From assembly GCA_021824845.1 (NCBI GenBank), contig JAKAJY010000113.1, positions 1-6,186 of the forward strand: a DNA stretch of 6,186 nucleotides. The letters are read 5' to 3'. Position numbers and translations under genes: made by a program. This stretch comes from an archaeon (lineage in GTDB: Archaea; Thermoproteota; Nitrososphaeria; Nitrososphaerales; Nitrosopumilaceae). The first letter of the stretch is position 1. Each line of letters starts with the position of its first letter. The notes beneath the pieces are model-generated. The model ran no database searches. It was not told the DNA's origin and saw only the letters and a list, made by a program, of their open reading frames with translations. Below are positions 1 through 6,003 of this stretch, piece after piece.

Positions 1-101
1 ATCTCCCTTAACGCTTCAGAGACAGTACATCCCTCCAAATTACAAAGGTTAAGGAATCTATCATGATCTTTTCTCTCTAATTTGGCAGATACGGTTTTCA
101 T
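1..101 (-). CDS. Ribbon-helix-helix (CopG-like) protein, N-terminal part
   Basis: The minus strand reads in frame from an ATG at 101-99 to the window edge, giving 33 residues that begin MKTVSAKLERKDHDRF and continue to TVSEALRE. This is the usual start of a small ribbon-helix-helix DNA-binding protein: a short N-terminal beta strand (residues 2-8) for DNA-groove contact, a first helix (about 11-22), a glycine turn (G24), and a second helix beginning with the TVSEALRE signature. Such proteins act as dimeric or tetrameric repressors, antitoxins or nucleoid-associated regulators. Which of these applies here cannot be told. The C-terminal part lies outside the window. The gene is divergent from purB, with 136 bases between them, so the intergenic repeats might be its operator, but this is only inference. 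The coding call rests on the family-like N-terminus and the absence of stops. Confidence 0.7.
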   Translation of the reverse strand, partial: MKTVSAKLERKDHDRFLNLCNLEGCTVSEALRE

Positions 102-138
102 AGGTTTACTGGGAAATACTACGATCTAAGCATTACGA

Positions 139-208
139 TTAGTCTACCGCGAATAAACCAGAGTAGATTATAACAAACCAAGCTCAGAACCGTTCACATA
201 AGTAGATT
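139..208. repeat. Three GTAGA-type motif copies in the divergent intergenic region
   Basis: AGTAGATT occurs twice as an exact direct repeat at 162-169 and 201-208. A near-inverted copy, AGTCTAC (reverse complement GTAGACT), lies at 141-147. The inverted copy and the first direct copy form an imperfect dyad with one mismatch and a 15-base spacer. Both direct copies run straight into TATA-like sequence (ATTATAAC and TTTATTTTT). They could be BRE/TATA flanks or operator half-sites. Chance is quite possible in AT-rich DNA. Confidence 0.35.
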
Positions 209-215
209 TATTTTT
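203..215 (+). promoter_or_regulatory. TATA-like promoter of purB
   Basis: The T-rich element TTTATTTTT (207-215) is centred about 27 bases upstream of the TTG at 238. That is the spacing expected of an archaeal TATA box when the transcript begins at or next to the start codon. No Shine-Dalgarno-like purine run precedes 238, which fits a leaderless mRNA. A second TATA-like sequence (ATTATAAC, 167-174) lies further up and could serve as an alternative purB promoter. Read on the other strand (GTTATAAT), it could serve the divergent ribbon-helix-helix gene with a leader of roughly 40 bases. Confidence 0.45.
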
Positions 216-237
216 GATACGATTCCAAAGTCAATTA

Positions 238-1599
238 TTGCCTATTTTACCAATTGATGGAGGCCGATATGGTACAAAAGAAATGCTCGCCATCTTTGAT
301 GACCAAAAAAAGATAGATTACCAGCTGCAAATTGAGGGCGCTGCTGCCATATCACAGGGGGAAATAGGCATGATTCCAAAAAAATCGGCCCAGAACATTT
401 TCTCTACCTCAAAGTCTGGCAAAATATCTGCAAGCAGAGTAAAACAGCTGGAGGCAAAATCAGATCATGATACTGCGGCACTGGTAGAAGCACTAAGTGA
501 GAAATGTCAAACCAGTGCAAGGCCTTGGATTCACTATGGCTTGACCAGCAATGACTTGGTCGATACCAGTACCTCAATGCAAATGAGGGATGCACTTTCA
601 ATAATAGAGCCCAAGGTTGCAAGGCTTGCAATATTGTTGGCAAAAAAGGCAGTTGAGTACAGAGATGTTCCCGCAGTTGGCCGAACTCACGGACAGCATG
701 CAAGCATCATTTCATTTGGATTGAAATTTGCAAACTGGGCCTCTGAGATGGAAAAACATGTAGAGCGAATCGAGGAGATCAAAAAAAGAATCCTCATTTG
801 CAAGACATTAGGTGTTGTTGGCACTGGTTCTTTGATGGGTGCCAAGGCAATCGAGGTCCAAAAAAGAGTAGCAAAAAGACTGAATCTATTCCCAGCAGAG
901 GTCACCACGCAGATCATACCACGTGAAAGATACGCAGAATATGTTTTTCAGCTTGCCCTGACTGGCAGCACCTTGGAAAAAATTGCAATAGAGATAAGAA
1001 ATCTGCAAAGAACCGAAATTGCCGAAGTCGCAGAGCATTTCAAGGAGGGTCAGATGGGAAGTAGTGCAGTGCCAGTAAAGCGAAACCCAATCAAAAGCGA
1101 AAGAGTTTCCTCATTATCAAAACTATTGCGCAGTCAAATGAGTGCATCATTTGAGAATATTCCATTATGGCATGAGCGCGATTTGTCAAATTCTGCAAAT
1201 GAACGATTCACAATACCAATGTGCTCCATCCTGCTAGATGAGATGCTGGAAACGATGCTGAGAATAATTGACAGACTACGTGTAAATGTTGAGAAAATAG
1301 AGCAGAATCTGTATGTTACAAAGGGCCAGATCTTTGCAGAGTTTGTACTGGAAGCCCTAATCAAAAAAGGAGTGCCAAGATTTGTCGCATACAGAGATGT
1401 TCAGCGAGTCGCCTTTGAAGCACATGATAAAGACATGGACTATTCTGATGCAATAAAGGCCGACAAGTCAATATCATCAAAACTCACAGAGAGTGAAATT
1501 GACAAAATATTCACACCAAAGAGTCACCTGGGTGCCGCACCTCAGATAATCACAAACGTCAACAATTCTGTAAATCGTGTCTGCAAAAAATTCATCTAG
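238..1599 (+). CDS. purB: Adenylosuccinate lyase
   Basis: This cytosolic enzyme removes fumarate from SAICAR to give AICAR and from adenylosuccinate to give AMP, so it acts twice in purine synthesis. The 453-residue product has the fumarase/aspartase-superfamily layout: HYGLTSNDLVDT (99-110), GRTHGQHA with probable catalytic histidines H151/H154 (148-155), the flexible signature loop GSSAVPVKRNP (274-284) with the catalytic serine pair S275/S276, and WHERDLSNSANERF (311-324). The usual loop wording is GSSAMPYKRNP, so Met and Tyr are both Val here. The length is normal for archaeal and short bacterial PurB. I chose the TTG at 238, which gives MPILPIDGGRYG as in relatives, over a TTG at 214 that adds eight residues and falls inside the TATA-like box. 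The last 8 bases overlap the convergent gene at 1592-2341. Confidence 0.95.
   Translation: MPILPIDGGRYGTKEMLAIFDDQKKIDYQLQIEGAAAISQGEIGMIPKKSAQNIFSTSKSGKISASRVKQLEAKSDHDTAALVEALSEKCQTSARPWIHYGLTSNDLVDTSTSMQMRDALSIIEPKVARLAILLAKKAVEYRDVPAVGRTHGQHASIISFGLKFANWASEMEKHVERIEEIKKRILICKTLGVVGTGSLMGAKAIEVQKRVAKRLNLFPAEVTTQIIPRERYAEYVFQLALTGSTLEKIAIEIRNLQRTEIAEVAEHFKEGQMGSSAVPVKRNPIKSERVSSLSKLLRSQMSASFENIPLWHERDLSNSANERFTIPMCSILLDEMLETMLRIIDRLRVNVEKIEQNLYVTKGQIFAEFVLEALIKKGVPRFVAYRDVQRVAFEAHDKDMDYSDAIKADKSISSKLTESEIDKIFTPKSHLGAAPQIITNVNNSVNRVCKKFI
1585..1590 (-). terminator. T6 tract just after the minus-strand stop at 1592
   Basis: On the minus strand the stop TGA (1594-1592) is followed after one base by six T residues, complementary to the A run at 1585-1590 that encodes lysines near the end of purB. 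Archaeal intrinsic termination relies mainly on T-tracts in the non-template strand, so this is a plausible terminator for the asparagine-synthase-like gene. There is no hairpin. Confidence 0.35.
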
Positions 1600-2341
1600 A
1601 TTTTAGCAGTGTTTTGTGAATCATAGAGCCGTACTGAAGTGCTTTTTTTCTTGCATTTGCAGACAGTTCCGGCACACCGATTTTGATTGCAAGTTTTCTT
1701 ATGATGTGTTTTCTTTGTAGATCATCCGAATCAATTATTTTTTGATCTATAGGTATGGTTTTTGCATATTTGATGAATTCCTCAGATAGTAGTGGCTGGA
1801 CTATTTTGATACCAAACTCTGAGCAGACATGGTTGATTTGCCTCATCATCTTGATTTCATTGTCTAGCTTTGCATTCATTAGATCCATAACAGAATCATT
1901 GCCTTGCTTTATCGCATCACGATACCCATTATAGCCACAAAACAGCTCATCAATTCCATTTGCAGTTACCACAGTATCTAATCCTAGACTCTGTGCTAGT
2001 TTTGCGATATAATAAAACGCAATGCTGTTTTCATTCCAAGAGAGATTGTCTGTTTGTATGGTATTGCGAATTTTTGTAGAAATCTGATCAAACTCATCGG
2101 GATTAATTTCCAAAATGTGATGAGTCATTTTTAGCAGATCATTTACTTGTTTTGAAAATCTTATGTCATGAGAATCGGCAAACCCAATAGTCAGCAATAC
2201 AACATCATAATTCATCTGATGACACAATTTTGCAATCAAAGTGCTATCAACACCACCAGAAAATGCAATACCAATTTTCTTGCTAGAGATATTTTGAGAT
2301 ATTGCATTTTGAATTTTTTCTAGTAATGCATCAAGATTCAT
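1592..2341 (-). CDS. Stand-alone asparagine-synthase-type ATP-pyrophosphatase domain protein
   Basis: The 249-residue product matches only the C-terminal synthetase domain of AsnB-type enzymes, which adenylate a carboxylate (aspartate in AsnB) for attack by ammonia. Visible motifs are the PP-loop SGGVDS (28-33) for pyrophosphate binding; [10 protein letters not shown] (128-137), equivalent to the SDEIF-GY segment with metal-linked D131/E132; [16 protein letters not shown] (182-197); and RKKALQYGS (231-239), a usual AsnB C-terminal signature. There is no N-terminal Cys-nucleophile glutaminase domain, and AsnB is normally 500-600 residues. Either free ammonia or a separate amidotransferase supplies nitrogen, or the substrate is not aspartate. 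The ATG at 2341 is preferred over a TTG at 2356 because it sits about 25 bases below a weak TATA-like element and TTG-initiated residues add nothing family-like. Asparagine synthesis is inference. The domain assignment is firm. Confidence 0.85.
   Translation of the reverse strand: MNLDALLEKIQNAISQNISSKKIGIAFSGGVDSTLIAKLCHQMNYDVVLLTIGFADSHDIRFSKQVNDLLKMTHHILEINPDEFDQISTKIRNTIQTDNLSWNENSIAFYYIAKLAQSLGLDTVVTANGIDELFCGYNGYRDAIKQGNDSVMDLMNAKLDNEIKMMRQINHVCSEFGIKIVQPLLSEEFIKYAKTIPIDQKIIDSDDLQRKHIIRKLAIKIGVPELSANARKKALQYGSMIHKTLLKSR
1643..1649 (+). terminator. T7 tract downstream of purB, inside the convergent gene
   Basis: Seven T residues lie 44 bases past the purB stop on the plus strand, followed by CTT. 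They read as lysine codons (RKKAL) near the end of the minus-strand gene. This is a candidate T-tract terminator for purB. Nothing better is visible closer to the stop, where only a TTTT occurs. Confidence 0.3.
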
Positions 2342-2359
2342 GTTTTCTTCACTCAAATC

Positions 2360-2369
2360 CCATACAAAG
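2360..2369 (-). promoter_or_regulatory. Weak TATA-like element for the asparagine-synthase-like gene
   Basis: On the minus strand CTTTGTATGG is centred about 24-25 bases before the ATG at 2341, near the archaeal TATA position for a leaderless transcript. The match is poor, so it is offered mainly as support for choosing that ATG. Confidence 0.3.
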
Positions 2370-2396
2370 AAGTTACTGTCTTGATGTGATAGGTAA

Positions 2397-2407
2397 AACT
2401 ATTATCC
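2397..2407 (+). promoter_or_regulatory. TATA-like element for the carbinolamine dehydratase gene
   Basis: AACTATTATCC is centred about 26 bases upstream of the ATG at 2428, consistent with leaderless transcription. A second AT-rich patch (TATCATATAG, 2413-2422) is too close to that ATG to act as its TATA box. The 86-base gap holds promoters for both divergent genes and nothing else that I can see. Confidence 0.4.
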
Positions 2408-2427
2408 AAACTTATCATATAGTATTC

Positions 2428-2712
2428 ATGAGACCCATCGGCCTGACTGAAGAACAGATCCAAACAGAACTAAAATCGCTAAACAAATGGAGCATGCAAA
2501 ACGGAAAACTACACAGAGAGATCACATTTGATGACTTCGTGCAAGCATTTTCGTTTATGACCAAAATAGCACTACATGCGGAAAAAATGAATCACCACCC
2601 AGAATGGTTCAATGTATACAACAGGGTGATAATTGACCTCATGACGCATGATGCTGGCGGTATCACATCAAATGATGTCGAGCTTGCAAAATTCATAGAA
2701 TCTACGATTTAA
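2428..2712 (+). CDS. Pterin-4a-carbinolamine dehydratase (PCD/DCoH family)
   Basis: The 94-residue product has the normal family length and its complete core motif: HHPEW (56-60), NVYN (62-65), then THDAGGIT (73-80) and a final helix with [10 protein letters not shown]56, H57 and H74 correspond to the active-site histidines that dehydrate 4a-hydroxytetrahydropterin during cofactor recycling. The start at 2428 gives [11 protein letters not shown], which fits family N-termini. An in-frame ATG at 2302 would add 42 unrelated residues antisense to the neighbouring gene and was rejected. In animals and some bacteria the enzyme supports aromatic amino acid hydroxylases, but none is encoded here. In other bacteria and archaea its role is often unclear, with molybdopterin-related roles proposed. 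The next gene downstream also belongs to a pterin-related family, which suggests a shared pterin theme but does not prove it. Confidence 0.93.
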   Translation: MRPIGLTEEQIQTELKSLNKWSMQNGKLHREITFDDFVQAFSFMTKIALHAEKMNHHPEWFNVYNRVIIDLMTHDAGGITSNDVELAKFIESTI

Positions 2713-2733
2713 TCTAGGCTCAAATCTCTATTG

Positions 2734-2743
2734 AATATATATG
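2734..2743 (+). promoter_or_regulatory. TATA box of the COG0720 fusion gene (and probably valS)
   Basis: AATATATATG is the best TATA box in the window. It is centred about 28 bases upstream of the ATG at 2767, the expected distance for a leaderless archaeal transcript. It overlaps the alternative TTG start at 2731, which argues against that start. Because valS follows 4 bases after the fusion gene without a clear promoter of its own, this box probably drives both. Confidence 0.6.
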
Positions 2744-2766
2744 TAGAAAACAAAGCAAATTTGCAA

Positions 2767-3588
2767 ATGACACTAACAAACTCTGCCATATTGGATTCTG
2801 ATTTCAGATACATTGACAAAAACGGCACATTGCTGAAATCAAGAACTGAATTATCAATTGCCCAGATGTTATCGTTTTTGGGATTATCATACCAATATGA
2901 ACATAAAATCACACTATCAAATGGTAAAACCGTATCAGTTGACTTCAAAACAAGTGACGGAAAACTAATCGAGGTGATTGACTCAGATTCTGATATTCTA
3001 AAATACAAGGAATTAAAATCCAACAATCAATCCATAATGGCAATAGGCCATCCACAGTTTGCTGCAAAGCTCAAGGAACTAGATGAAATAGTGTTCTACG
3101 ATACCAAGGACGCGCAATCTGGTTCAATATTCATAGAGGATCCATCATTTGCATTTGACTATGCACACATCTTGCCGCTAGTGGAAAAATGCTCGATTTT
3201 GCACGGTCACACATCGACTGTTCTAGTAGAGCTAGTCGGTGATATGAAAAACAACTTGTTAATTGATTTTGGTGAGGCAAAAAAGATCATCAAAGAAGTA
3301 ATCGGAATTTTGGATCACAAGTTCTTCATAAACAAAAAATATCTAAAAACCGAAGATGAATCACACTTTAGAATATCATTTGAAGGTCCAAAGGGAATGT
3401 TTGATATGCAGGTACCAAAGCACACGACATTTCTTCTGGAAGGCGAGGCAACCGTTGAGAACCTATCAACTGAGATAATCAAGCTCCTAGTTCCAAGACT
3501 GCCAAAAAACATCGAAGCAGTGGGAGTATATGTTTACGAGGGATACAACAAAGGCGCACATCTGATTTCCAAAATTTCAAAATCCTAA
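2767..3588 (+). CDS. QueD/6-pyruvoyltetrahydropterin synthase-like protein with N-terminal nuclease-fold-like domain
   Basis: The 273-residue product has two parts. Residues about 123-273 form a COG0720 T-fold domain: zinc ligands H134, H146 and H148; C142 in the Cx3HGH motif (CSILHGH); LLIDF (164-168); the catalytic pair D183-H184; TVEN (229-232); and the pterin-anchoring E258. Cx3HGH is typical of QueD, which makes 6-carboxytetrahydropterin from dihydroneopterin triphosphate for preQ0, and in archaea archaeosine; PTPS proper usually has a longer Cys-to-His spacing. Residues about 1-115 look like a restriction-endonuclease fold: KSRTE (24-28), a helix, YQYE (42-45), VDF (58-60) and LIEVI (67-71). 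D59 and E69 fit a PD-(D/E)xK core, but the lysine is replaced by I71, so nuclease activity is doubtful. QueD alone is about 120-150 residues. ATG 2767 was chosen from TATA spacing; TTG 2731 would add 12 residues. Confidence 0.85.
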   Translation: MTLTNSAILDSDFRYIDKNGTLLKSRTELSIAQMLSFLGLSYQYEHKITLSNGKTVSVDFKTSDGKLIEVIDSDSDILKYKELKSNNQSIMAIGHPQFAAKLKELDEIVFYDTKDAQSGSIFIEDPSFAFDYAHILPLVEKCSILHGHTSTVLVELVGDMKNNLLIDFGEAKKIIKEVIGILDHKFFINKKYLKTEDESHFRISFEGPKGMFDMQVPKHTTFLLEGEATVENLSTEIIKLLVPRLPKNIEAVGVYVYEGYNKGAHLISKISKS

Positions 3589-3592
3589 AACC

Positions 3593-5911
3593 ATGGAACC
3601 AAAAATAAAAGAAACTGCGTGGAATCCAGAGCTGGAGGCAAAGATCCTAAAGCAGTGGGTCGACTCTGGGCTGTATGATTTTGTGCCTGAAAGCAAGAAT
3701 TTTGTCATAGATACACCTCCTCCATATCCATCTGGAAGACCATGGCATATTGGGGCTGCGGCTCATTATTCCCAAATAGACATGATTGCTCGAACTGCGC
3801 GAATGAATGGGAACCATGTGTATTTTCCAATAGGAATCGATAGGAATGGCCTACCAGTAGAACTGTACACGGAAAAAAAGCACAACATCCGCATGCAAGA
3901 AACTGAGAGAAGCAAATTCCTAGAGTTATGCCGGAACTCCTTGGATGATTTAGAAGCAGAGATGCTACAAATAATGAAAAGCCTTGGACTGTCTGGGAAT
4001 TTTTCAAACTATTACAGGACTGATTCGGAGGAATATCGAATCCTAACCCAATCTACATTCATCGAACTATGGAAACGCGGCACAATATACAAGGCAACAC
4101 GCCCAAACAACTACGACTGGGTATCCGGCACCACTATAGCTGATGCCGAAATCCAATACCAAGACATTCAGACAAAGCTTGTCTATATGAAATTCAAAAT
4201 CAAGGACTTGGACAGAACAATAACCATAGCAAGTACAAGACCTGAGCTGTTATGTGCATGCCAGACTATCATAGTAAATCCAGACGATTCAAGATATGCA
4301 GATGTGGTTGGCAAGAAAATCATTGTTCCAGTAATAAACAGGGAAGTCACGATCAGGACTCATCACTCTGCACAAATGGAATTTGGTTCAGGTGCCGTGA
4401 TGGTTTGCTCGTATGGTGATCAGAACGACGTTGTATTATTCCGAGAGATGAAGCTAGAAGAAATTGTTGCAATAGGAATGAATGGTTTGATGACAGAGAC
4501 AGCCGGCGCATATGCAGGCCTCAAAGTAAAGCAGGCGAGAACCAAGATAATCGAAGACTTGCAAAATGCAGAATTGTTAGAAAAAGTCGAAGAAATCACT
4601 CACCGCACGCCTATTTCTGAGCGCAGCAAAATTCCAATTGAGATCATACCAATGGAGGAATATTACGTAAAGCAGATTGACTCTATTGAAAAGATTCGGG
4701 CTTTGGGCCAAAAAATCACATTCCATCCAGACATGCACAAGCAGATTCTGATGAACTGGCTGGATTCAATTTCTATTGACTGGCCAATATCAAGGCGCAG
4801 ATACTATGGAACTGAGATTCCAATATGGTATTGCAAAGATTGCTCAGAACCACATGTTCCAGAGCCTGGAAAATACTACAAACCATGGGCAGACCCAGCA
4901 CCATTTGAGAAATGTGTAAAATGTGGAGCCAGAGAATTTGTAGGTGAAACCAGAACGTTTGACACTTGGATGGATTCCAGTGTATCACCACTATTCATAT
5001 CAAGGTATAACAAGGATCCAGAGTTTTTCAAAAAGACTTATCCTGCAACACTCAGACCGCAGGCAAAAGACATTGTTCGAACCTGGCTATATTACACCAT
5101 ACTGCGATGTGAGCAACTGACAGGTGCTAGCCCATGGTCTGAGGCCTGGATTATGGGATATGGTCTTGATGAAAAAGGAATGAAGATGTCAAAGAGTAAA
5201 GGCAACGCAGTTGATCCATTACCTGTAATTGAAAAGTTTGGTGCCGATACTTTTCGATTCTGGAGTGCATCTGAGATTAATCACGGATACGACTTTAGAT
5301 GCTCTGAGCAGAAAATAGAGGCAACCAAGAAATTTTTGTCAAAACTTTGGAATGTATCCAGATTTATCTCCAGCTATCCCATCATAGAAAAAGCAAATCC
5401 AACTTCTACTGACAGATGGATTCTATCTGAGTTGGACAGAGTCGTTGCAGAATGCCAAAAAGGCTATTCAGAATACAACTTTTTTGTGCCTGCAATTGCC
5501 ATTCGTGAGTTCACTTGGAACTTGTTTGCAGCCCACTATATCGAGATGGTAAAGGCTCGTGCGTATGGTGAAGGATTTACAGAAGATGAAAAAAATGCTG
5601 CAATACACACACTGCACAAGGTCTTGTCTACCATTCTGCTTTTGCTTGCACCGATTTCCCCATTCATTACAGACTACATGTGGCTTGAGTTATACTCCAA
5701 AGAGACAATCCACAAGCAAAGACATCCAAGGCCAGAAAACCTAGCAGACATGAGTCAATACACAAAAGAGATTGAGGAGTTCAACTCTAGAGTGTGGAAT
5801 GAAAAGAAATCAAACGGATTATCGCTAAAGGACTCCATATCAATTGAGATCCCAGAATCACTAAAACAATTTTCTAGTGATCTGATACCAATGCATAAGA
5901 TTACAAAATAA
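3593..5911 (+). CDS. valS: Valyl-tRNA synthetase, short archaeal-type
   Basis: This class Ia cytosolic synthetase charges tRNA-Val and edits mischarged threonine. The 772 residues contain, in order, PPPYPSGRPWHIGA (42-55, HIGH-type ATP motif as HIGA), GIDRNGLPVE (81-90), the CP1 editing domain with STRPELL (214-220) and GSGAVMVCSYGDQNDV (265-280), a zinc-type cysteine set CKDC/CVKC (C414, C417, C441, C444), TFDTWMDSS (455-463), MKMSKSKGN (530-538) and a helical anticodon-binding domain (about 600-740). The C-terminal coiled-coil arm of bacterial ValRS is absent. ValRS is favoured over IleRS and LeuRS by the editing-domain wording and size. It starts 4 bases after the upstream stop, with no Shine-Dalgarno or TATA at the right distance, so it is probably translated from a shared mRNA. 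HIGA and DRNGLP differ from the usual HIGN/HIGH and D-x-HGLP wording but look like a lineage variant, not damage. Confidence 0.95.
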   Translation: MEPKIKETAWNPELEAKILKQWVDSGLYDFVPESKNFVIDTPPPYPSGRPWHIGAAAHYSQIDMIARTARMNGNHVYFPIGIDRNGLPVELYTEKKHNIRMQETERSKFLELCRNSLDDLEAEMLQIMKSLGLSGNFSNYYRTDSEEYRILTQSTFIELWKRGTIYKATRPNNYDWVSGTTIADAEIQYQDIQTKLVYMKFKIKDLDRTITIASTRPELLCACQTIIVNPDDSRYADVVGKKIIVPVINREVTIRTHHSAQMEFGSGAVMVCSYGDQNDVVLFREMKLEEIVAIGMNGLMTETAGAYAGLKVKQARTKIIEDLQNAELLEKVEEITHRTPISERSKIPIEIIPMEEYYVKQIDSIEKIRALGQKITFHPDMHKQILMNWLDSISIDWPISRRRYYGTEIPIWYCKDCSEPHVPEPGKYYKPWADPAPFEKCVKCGAREFVGETRTFDTWMDSSVSPLFISRYNKDPEFFKKTYPATLRPQAKDIVRTWLYYTILRCEQLTGASPWSEAWIMGYGLDEKGMKMSKSKGNAVDPLPVIEKFGADTFRFWSASEINHGYDFRCSEQKIEATKKFLSKLWNVSRFISSYPIIEKANPTSTDRWILSELDRVVAECQKGYSEYNFFVPAIAIREFTWNLFAAHYIEMVKARAYGEGFTEDEKNAAIHTLHKVLSTILLLLAPISPFITDYMWLELYSKETIHKQRHPRPENLADMSQYTKEIEEFNSRVWNEKKSNGLSLKDSISIEIPESLKQFSSDLIPMHKITK

Positions 5912-5912
5912 G

Positions 5913-5925
5913 GCCCTCGAGGGGC
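5913..5925. other. GC-rich palindrome right after the valS stop
   Basis: CCCTCGAGGG (5914-5923) is a perfect 10-base palindrome one base past the neighbourhood of the TAA. In RNA it could form a 4-bp GCCC/GGGC stem with a five-base loop. It stands out in AT-rich surroundings. No T run follows directly, so it is not a bacterial-type terminator. It could be an RNA 3'-end stabilising or processing hairpin, or chance. Confidence 0.3.
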
Positions 5926-5953
5926 GTTGTGCAATCAGTTTGATTCCCCAAAT

Positions 5954-5967
5954 ATTGTTAAAACAAT
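5954..5967. repeat. Short inverted repeat between convergent valS and pdxT
   Basis: ATTGTT and AACAAT form a perfect 6-base inverted repeat with a two-base centre (realistically a 5-bp stem with a 4-base loop). It lies roughly midway in the 92-base convergent gap. The stem is too AT-rich to be strong. An 8-base direct repeat, AGTTTGAT, flanks it at 5937-5944 and 5972-5979. No gene is visible in the gap. Confidence 0.25.
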
Positions 5968-6003
5968 GATTAGTTTGATAGTCCTGAAAGAAATGAGTTG
6001 AAG

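Noticed and set aside
214..237. Eight-residue N-terminal extension of PurB from a TTG at 214
   Set aside because: The TTG lies at the edge of the TATA-like box, and related PurB proteins begin at the MPILPI segment encoded from 238.
102..237. Possible tRNA or small RNA gene in the divergent intergenic region
   Set aside because: I could not find a cloverleaf, T-loop GTTC consensus or strong hairpin. The content is better explained by promoters.
404..1364. Three minus-strand open frames inside purB
   Set aside because: They are antisense to strongly conserved PurB motifs, and their translations are low-complexity and hydrophobic without family features.
2302..2427. Upstream extension of the carbinolamine dehydratase from an ATG at 2302
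   Set aside because: The 42 extra residues resemble nothing in the family, run antisense to the start of the neighbouring gene and cross both promoters. The family-like N-terminus begins at 2428.
2709..3026. Minus-strand open frame of 105 codons over the fusion gene
   Set aside because: It is the antisense shadow of a well-supported coding region. Its serine-rich translation has no recognisable motif, and it would cover the promoter of the fusion gene.
2767..3111. The nuclease-like domain as an active restriction or defence nuclease
   Set aside because: The lysine of the PD-(D/E)xK core is not in place (I71), no methyltransferase or defence partner is nearby, and the domain is fused to a metabolic enzyme among housekeeping genes.
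3705..5744. Open frames antisense to or out of frame with valS
   Set aside because: They overlap conserved catalytic and editing segments of ValRS and have no recognisable product.
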